NCBI GenBank assembly: GCA_902766515.1
Contig: CACXEB010000176.1
Coordinates: forward strand, 1 to 10,349
Direction of reading: 5' to 3'
DNA: 10,349 nucleotides
Source of the DNA: an uncultured Eubacteriales bacterium
GTDB taxonomy: Bacteria; Bacillota_A; Clostridia; Christensenellales; Aristaeellaceae
Part shown: positions 7,325 to 10,349 of the stretch, one piece after another
Layout: the number at the start of each line of letters is the position of its first letter
How positions within the stretch are numbered: position 1 is the stretch's first letter
Notes under the pieces: generated by a model
Seen by the model: only the letters and a program-made list of their open reading frames with translations
What the model was told of the DNA's origin: nothing
Databases searched by the model: none
Translations under genes and position numbers: made by a program

Positions 7325-7588
7325 ATGAATAACACGATGATCGCACTGAGCATGGAAGAGCTGGAAATGGTGAATGGCGGCTGGAGTATTTTTGACCCGG
7401 TCAAGAAGGCGATGAAAACCGCCGTCAAATGGGGTTATGACAACCTCGTCGATCCCGTTGTCGAAAAATGCAAGGATTATGTCATCAAGCCGGCCTACGA
7501 TGTACTGACCAGTCATCCGTATGACGCCCTGACCAACATCCGGCTGACATCCCTCGAAAGCCTCGCTGATTTACTGACCGGCAAGTGA
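7325..7588 (+). CDS. Double-glycine leader peptide precursor (bacteriocin-like or signalling peptide)
   Basis: An 87-residue precursor that I do not recognise as a named family. Residues 1-19 end in LSMEELEMVNGG, an exact fit to the LSxxELxxVxGG leader cut by C39-peptidase ABC exporters after Gly-Gly. The predicted mature peptide is 68 residues starting at Trp. It has nine acidic and nine Lys/Arg residues (net near zero), one Cys (core position 30), and no GxxxG motif, so it differs from typical cationic two-peptide bacteriocins. The core holds an internal duplication: DPV at 5-7 and 24-26, YDNL at 19-22 and YDVL at 39-42, with a further YDAL at 47-50. These segments look helical and amphipathic. 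No C39 exporter, immunity gene or modification enzyme lies in the window, so export would need genes elsewhere. It is flanked by terminators on both sides and is therefore monocistronic. It could be a bacteriocin, a signal, or a secreted peptide of another kind. Confidence 0.78.
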   Translation: MNNTMIALSMEELEMVNGGWSIFDPVKKAMKTAVKWGYDNLVDPVVEKCKDYVIKPAYDVLTSHPYDALTNIRLTSLESLADLLTGK

Positions 7589-7622
7589 TCCGCACGTCAG
7601 GCACGGACACAACCCACACAGC

Positions 7623-7669
7623 AAAACGGAGCTTTGCCCGCCTCCCCGGCGGTCAAAAGCTCCGTTTTT
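7623..7669. terminator. Bidirectional intrinsic terminator between convergent genes
   Basis: ACGGAGCTTT (7626-7635) pairs with AAAGCTCCGT (7656-7665), and the stem continues through an inner CCGCC/GGCGG stem. Five T follow on the plus strand (7665-7669) and AAAA at 7623-7626 gives a T run on the minus strand. It can serve both the peptide gene and the YdcF-family gene. Confidence 0.9.
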
Positions 7670-7709
7670 CGTGGTGTGGCTGACTTTCCGTTCCAACACC
7701 GGATATCCG

Positions 7710-8510
7710 TCATTTCATCAGGTCATTCAGGTCCAGGACGACCTCCGACAGCATGTTCGCGCCGTAGGCGAAGATGCGGGAGGGCGCCGGCAGCCGCATC
7801 ACATGGGTAAACCCGTTTTCAGACGCGTTCCGGACCGCGCGGTCCATGTGGTAATCGCTGCTGATCATCACCACCGGCGCGTCCCGGGACACGATGCCGG
7901 CGATATTGCTGAAGTTCTCCTTTGTCGTCTGCGCCTGGTCCTCGAGGATCATCCTGTTCTCCGGCACGCCCTGCACCGTCAGGATATCGCGCATGACGGC
8001 GGCCTCCGTCCGGCCGGACGCGTCCGCATTGCCGCCGGTCAGGATCAGGCGCGCGCCGGGATACTGCTTCAGGTACCCCCGGGCGGTGTCCAGCCGTGCC
8101 AGCAGGTCCGGCGCGGGCTTGCCGTTTTCCAACGCGAGTCCGAGCACAATGGCATAGTCCGCCTGCCCCGCGGTATTGACCGTGCCGCCGGCGATCACTT
8201 TCCCGCAGAAGCAGAGGATGGCCGCGCTCAGCAGCACGAGGACAGTCCGCACGATCCATCCGACCGCCCTGACGAAGACGGGCTTCCACCGGGTCAGGAG
8301 ATTGAACCGGACATCCAGCGCGCACAGCAGCAGGAGCGCGCAAAGGATGATCTCATACTTGAACACACTCCGGTAATCCGCCTTCAGCACGACCGCATTG
8401 ATCCTGGCCGGCATCACCAGCGCGACGTCCGCCGTCAGCAGCACCGCCAGCAAGAGCAGGATGTCCCCGATGATCCTTCGGATCAGTGAATTACCGTTCC
8501 CCGTTGCCAT
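7710..8510 (-). CDS. YdcF/SanA/ElyC-family (DUF218) membrane protein
   Basis: A 266-residue protein with three likely membrane helices (about residues 13-33, 52-66 and 84-107) and a C-terminal DUF218 domain (about 119-255). Family hallmarks visible are ADYAIVLGLAL (117-127), ARLILTGGNA (153-162), RTEAAVM (167-173), the QTTKENFSN segment (194-202) and VVMISSDYHMDRA (213-225). E. coli relatives (ElyC, SanA, YdcF) are linked to envelope integrity and lipid-carrier use in wall synthesis, but the enzymatic activity is not established, so I only infer an envelope role. The start chosen is the ATG at 8510 with GGAGG at 8519-8523. An in-frame TTG at 8525 would lengthen the protein by five residues, but it overlaps that ribosome site. 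The gene converges on the double-glycine peptide gene, with a shared terminator between them. Confidence 0.88.
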   Translation of the reverse strand: MATGNGNSLIRRIIGDILLLLAVLLTADVALVMPARINAVVLKADYRSVFKYEIILCALLLLCALDVRFNLLTRWKPVFVRAVGWIVRTVLVLLSAAILCFCGKVIAGGTVNTAGQADYAIVLGLALENGKPAPDLLARLDTARGYLKQYPGARLILTGGNADASGRTEAAVMRDILTVQGVPENRMILEDQAQTTKENFSNIAGIVSRDAPVVMISSDYHMDRAVRNASENGFTHVMRLPAPSRIFAYGANMLSEVVLDLNDLMK

Positions 8511-8518
8511 CTTCCTGT

Positions 8519-8523
8519 CCTCC
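8519..8523 (-). promoter_or_regulatory. Ribosome binding site deciding the YdcF-family start
   Basis: GGAGG on the minus strand lies eight bases upstream of the ATG at 8510. Because the alternative TTG codon (8523-8525) overlaps this site, the ATG is the better start. Confidence 0.75.
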
Positions 8524-8544
8524 AATTCTCCACACGTACCGTCC

Positions 8545-8573
8545 CGCAGCGTTCACCGGAAGGATCCGCTGCG
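8545..8573 (-). other. Hairpin upstream of the YdcF-family gene
   Basis: CGCAGCG (8545-8551) and CGCTGCG (8567-8573) form a perfect 7-bp stem around a 15-base loop that could close further by CC/GG pairing. It lies in the likely leader of the YdcF-family mRNA. There is no T tract, so it is not an obvious terminator. Its function is unknown. Confidence 0.35.
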
Positions 8574-8600
8574 CAGGACGTCGATTGGCATGAACCCGCG

Positions 8601-8642
8601 TCCCACAGGCATCATACCACATCCCACAGGCATCATTCCACA
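8601..8642. repeat. Two tandem 21-bp direct repeats
   Basis: Units 8601-8621 and 8622-8642 share TCCCACAGGCATCAT and then differ at one base before CCACA. They lie 91 bases upstream of the YdcF-family start. On the minus strand each unit contains an ATGAT element resembling part of a -10 box (TATGAT in one copy), but I found no matching -35. They could be paired protein-binding sites or simple slippage. Confidence 0.6.
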
Positions 8643-8682
8643 ATTTCATCGTTTTTTTACAACCAGTGGTGCCATGCAGTTT

Positions 8683-8880
8683 CCGATCAGACATCCGCGA
8701 CAGCAGTCCATCTTTCCAAGTGAAGGATCTGTTCTGCGGCAGGTGAGGACAGTTGGAAATCGGCAGTTGGCTGACAATATCACCCCGTTGTGCGTTTGTG
8801 GGTGTTGCTATTGTCTGTAATCTTTCCCGCTGATTGGATCCTTCGCTCGCTACGCGGCTCAGGATGACATTATAGGTTGG
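8683..8880. repeat. Inverted-repeat (MITE/REP-like) element, copy 1, decayed left end
   Basis: The right arm is intact: GATCCTTCGC at 8837-8846, GCTCAGGATGACA ending at 8869, then GTTGG at 8876-8880. The left arm is degenerate; only CATCCGCG (8692-8699) and GAAGGATCTGTTCT (8722-8735) survive, so the left boundary is approximate. The interior matches copy 2 closely (CACCCCGTTGTGCGTTTGTG, 8781-8800). No coding potential is evident. Confidence 0.65.
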
Positions 8881-9081
8881 TTTGGTGAAAAAGTGTTGTG
8901 TGTTAGTGTCAGTCAGCAATCACGGAGCGGGATGCACAGTCTGGAATGTGTCCGGTCAACCGACGGCGTGCACAACAGGTTGACACAGGTCACCGGCAAC
9001 GTGCCGATAAACATGGATCGCAGCTGAAACGCGACAGCCTACTGATATACTAAACGCCTGCAGCTACACATATTTCCGAAT
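8881..9081. repeat. Spacer repeat A between element copies 1 and 2
   Basis: About 201 bases that are highly similar to 9284-9485 at a steady offset of 404. Shared blocks include GATGCACAGTCTGGAA, CGTGCACAACAGGTTGAC, CGTGCCGATAAACATGGATC and CCTACTGATATACTAAAC. With its neighbouring element it forms one ~404-bp unit that has been tandemly duplicated. The last shared block contains a TGATATACT extended -10-like string. No open frame looks genuine. Confidence 0.85.
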
Positions 9082-9283
9082 CCAACAAACTCTGTCATCC
9101 TGAGCATCCGCGCAGCGGACAGCGAAGGATCTGTTCTTCAGCAGGTGAAAACAGTCGGAAAGCGGCAGTTGGCTGATTGTATCACCCCGTTGTGCGTTTG
9201 TGAGTGTTGCTATTGTCTGTAATCTTTCCCGCTGATTGGATCCTTCGCTCGCTACGCGGCTCAGGATGACAGGCGGGGGTTGG
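9082..9283. repeat. Inverted-repeat (MITE/REP-like) element, copy 2
   Basis: A 202-bp element. Left arm: CCAACAAACTC at 9082-9092, TGTCATCCTGAGC at 9093-9105, an inner CCGC/GCGG hairpin, then GCGAAGGATC at 9122-9131. Right arm: GATCCTTCGC at 9239-9248, an inner CGC/GCG hairpin, then GCTCAGGATGACA at 9259-9271, with GTTGG at 9279-9283. The 13-bp outer block and the 10-bp inner block are perfect inverted repeats. Each arm can also fold on itself (ATCCT with AGGAT), as REP sequences do. No transposase frame lies inside, so it would be non-autonomous. Confidence 0.88.
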
Positions 9284-9485
9284 GTTAAAGAGAAGTTGTT
9301 GTGTGCAAGCGTCAGTCACCAGGCGCGGAGAGGGGATGCACAGTCTGGAAGGTGTCCGGTCAACCGGCGGCGTGCACAACAGGTTGACGCAGGTCATCGA
9401 CAACGTGCCGATAAACATGGATCGCAACTGATATGCGACAGCCTACTGATATACTAAACACCTGCAGCTGCAAACATTTCCGAAT
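9284..9485. repeat. Spacer repeat B between element copies 2 and 3
   Basis: The partner of 8881-9081. Its first ~50 bases have diverged, while the rest, up to CCGAATCCAACAAAC at the boundary with the next element, is nearly identical. It carries the same extended -10-like TGATATACT as the first spacer. No gene is seen. Confidence 0.85.
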
Positions 9486-9689
9486 CCAACAAACTCTGTC
9501 ATCCTGAGCATCCGCGCAGCGGATAGCGAAGGATCTGTTCTGCGGCGGGTGAACACGGTTGAAAGGATGCGGCAGTTGGCTGACAGTATCACCCCGTAGT
9601 GCGTTGGTGGGTACCTCCTTTTTTTGCGGCTTTCCCCGCCTATTAGATCCTTCGCTCGCTTCGCGGCTCAGGATGACAGAATTTGTTGG
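9486..9689. repeat. Inverted-repeat (MITE/REP-like) element, copy 3
   Basis: A 204-bp element with the best-preserved ends. The outer 24 bases (9486-9509) and the reverse complement of 9666-9689 differ at one position, and the inner 10-bp GCGAAGGATC/GATCCTTCGC pair is perfect. The interior has diverged from the other copies after CACCCCGTAGTGCGTTGG, with a T-rich stretch near 9617-9625. No clear target-site duplication flanks it. No homologous spacer follows; the sequence changes to AT-rich DNA immediately after. Confidence 0.88.
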
Positions 9690-9900
9690 CTCCATAATTA
9701 TATTGATTGACGTCTATGAGTGAGATTGTCAAGGGGAATTTTAGATCATAGTTGCTATTTGGGCTATTTTTATAAAGAATCCTTCTGCCCCAGTTTGATT
9801 TGCCGATTTATACAAGGATAATTATCTATAATTTTGCCAAACCAGCAGAGAAGATTTACAACTCGTTTACATCCAAGCGCTCCCCACTCTCCACTGCCCA
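9690..9900. other. AT-rich gene-free segment upstream of the response regulator
   Basis: This stretch is clearly richer in A and T than the rest of the window. It contains a 10-bp perfect palindrome GATAATTATC (9817-9826) directly followed by TATAAT (9827-9832), but no good -35 lies 16-18 bases ahead, so a second promoter is only possible. No gene, tRNA or CRISPR repeat is seen. The composition change may mark the edge of transferred DNA. Confidence 0.5.
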
Positions 9901-9909
9901 TGCTATAAT
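9901..9909 (+). promoter_or_regulatory. Extended -10 promoter of the response regulator gene
   Basis: TGCTATAAT is a perfect extended -10 element ending 17 bases before the ATG at 9927. The -35 position is poor. Transcription would start near 9916, leaving only about 11 bases of leader with a weak GGGTGA, so the mRNA would be almost leaderless. Confidence 0.65.
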
Positions 9910-9926
9910 GGTATGGGTGATTCTTC

Positions 9927-10349
9927 ATGAATGAACGAATCCTGATCGTTGAGGACGACCCGGCAATTTCCAAGTTGATTGATACAAACCTGACGCTCTC
10001 CGGCTATCAGACGTTCTGCGCCATGGACGGGCGGCAGGCGGTGGAGGCAATACAGGCGCAGCGGTTCGATCTGGCGCTGTGCGATATTATGCTGCCCGAA
10101 CTGGACGGCTTTGAGTTGCTGCCCTATATGAAGGAGAAGAAAATACCGGTGATTTATGTGTCTGCAAAGGCAGACGTACAGAGCCGAGTGCAGGGGCTGC
10201 GGTTGGGTGCCGAAGATTATCTCGTCAAGCCTTTCGACATCCTGGAGTTGCTGGTTCGGATGGAGAAGGTGCTGGCCCGGGCAGAGAAGCAGCCGAAAAA
10301 CCTGACTTACCGCGACATCACCGTTGATGAAGAAAGCCATGCGGTGACA
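9927..10349 (+). CDS. OmpR/PhoB-family response regulator, N-terminal part (cut by window edge)
   Basis: I translated 141 codons from the ATG at 9927 to the window end with no stop; a full protein would be about 220-235 residues. Residues 1-120 are a complete receiver domain: the acidic pair Asp10-Asp11 in IVEDDP, the phosphorylated Asp53 in LCDIMLPELDGFELL, Ser79 in YVSAKAD at the Thr/Ser switch position, and Lys101 in LVKPFD. Residues from about 126 (LTYRDITVDEESHAV) look like the start of the winged-helix DNA-binding domain of the OmpR family. A sensor kinase gene would be expected downstream, outside the window. The regulon cannot be read from this fragment. Resemblance to VanR/PhoP-type clostridial regulators is general only. 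Confidence 0.94.
   Translation, partial: MNERILIVEDDPAISKLIDTNLTLSGYQTFCAMDGRQAVEAIQAQRFDLALCDIMLPELDGFELLPYMKEKKIPVIYVSAKADVQSRVQGLRLGAEDYLVKPFDILELLVRMEKVLARAEKQPKNLTYRDITVDEESHAVT

Noticed and set aside
5888..7516. Long minus-strand open frame (542 codons) opposite the SH3-protein gene
   Set aside because: It is a GC-driven shadow. Its product is His/Gly/Arg-rich with no domain, while the opposite strand has a signal peptide, SH3 domains and a terminator.
7710..8525. TTG start at 8525 for the YdcF-family gene
   Set aside because: The codon overlaps the GGAGG that is properly spaced for the ATG at 8510.
8980..9008. Promoter with TTGACA (8980-8985) in the first spacer repeat
   Set aside because: No acceptable -10 lies 16-18 bases downstream, and the last A is not kept in the second spacer (TTGACG).
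8683..9689. CRISPR array
   Set aside because: The period is about 404 bases, the spacers are homologous to each other, and there are no short regular repeats or cas genes.
8491..9695. Open frames across the repeat region (for example 8491-8919 and 9360-9695 on the minus strand)
   Set aside because: The translations contain the same VILSR.ASEGSN-type string wherever the inverted-repeat arm occurs. They are translated repeats, without ribosome sites.

Overview
The window looks like a chromosomal segment of a moderately GC-rich Gram-positive anaerobe of class Clostridia, of the gut or rumen type. This is inference. It rests on short Lys-rich signal peptides ending in Ala-x-Ala/Glu, strong GGAGG-type ribosome binding sites, a BspA-like repeat fused to a transglutaminase domain, a short clostridial-type peptide deformylase, bacterial SH3 domains with a Pro-rich linker, and a YdcF-family membrane protein. 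No 16S rRNA or other marker is present, so the assignment is tentative.

Layout. Positions 1-1854 (minus strand) hold an exported type II L-asparaginase followed 44 bases later by the N-terminal 248 codons of an SstT-type serine/threonine:sodium symporter cut by the window edge. Positions 1855-2064 are a divergent control region with a good plus-strand sigma-A promoter. It drives a secreted transglutaminase-like protein (2065-3126) and a short peptide deformylase (3145-3555). Converging on these is an exported Xaa-Pro dipeptidyl-peptidase (3641-5797, minus). Next comes a divergent secreted protein with two SH3 domains (6014-7153), closed by a strong intrinsic terminator. A separate small gene (7325-7588) with its own promoter encodes a peptide with a textbook double-glycine leader. 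A bidirectional terminator separates it from a convergent YdcF/DUF218 membrane protein (7710-8510, minus). From 8511 to 9926 there is no credible gene. This stretch holds a 21-bp tandem repeat and then three copies of a roughly 202-bp inverted-repeat (MITE/REP-like) element alternating with two homologous 201-bp spacers, followed by an AT-rich segment. The window ends in the first 141 codons of an OmpR-family response regulator (9927 onward).

How the genes fit together. Asparaginase, symporter and the exported prolyl dipeptidyl-peptidase are consistent with harvesting amino acids and Pro-rich peptides outside the membrane. The transglutaminase-like protein and the SH3 protein are probably wall-associated. 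The two observations most worth follow-up are the orphan double-glycine peptide, whose core carries an internal duplication, and the structured repeat array beside the response regulator.
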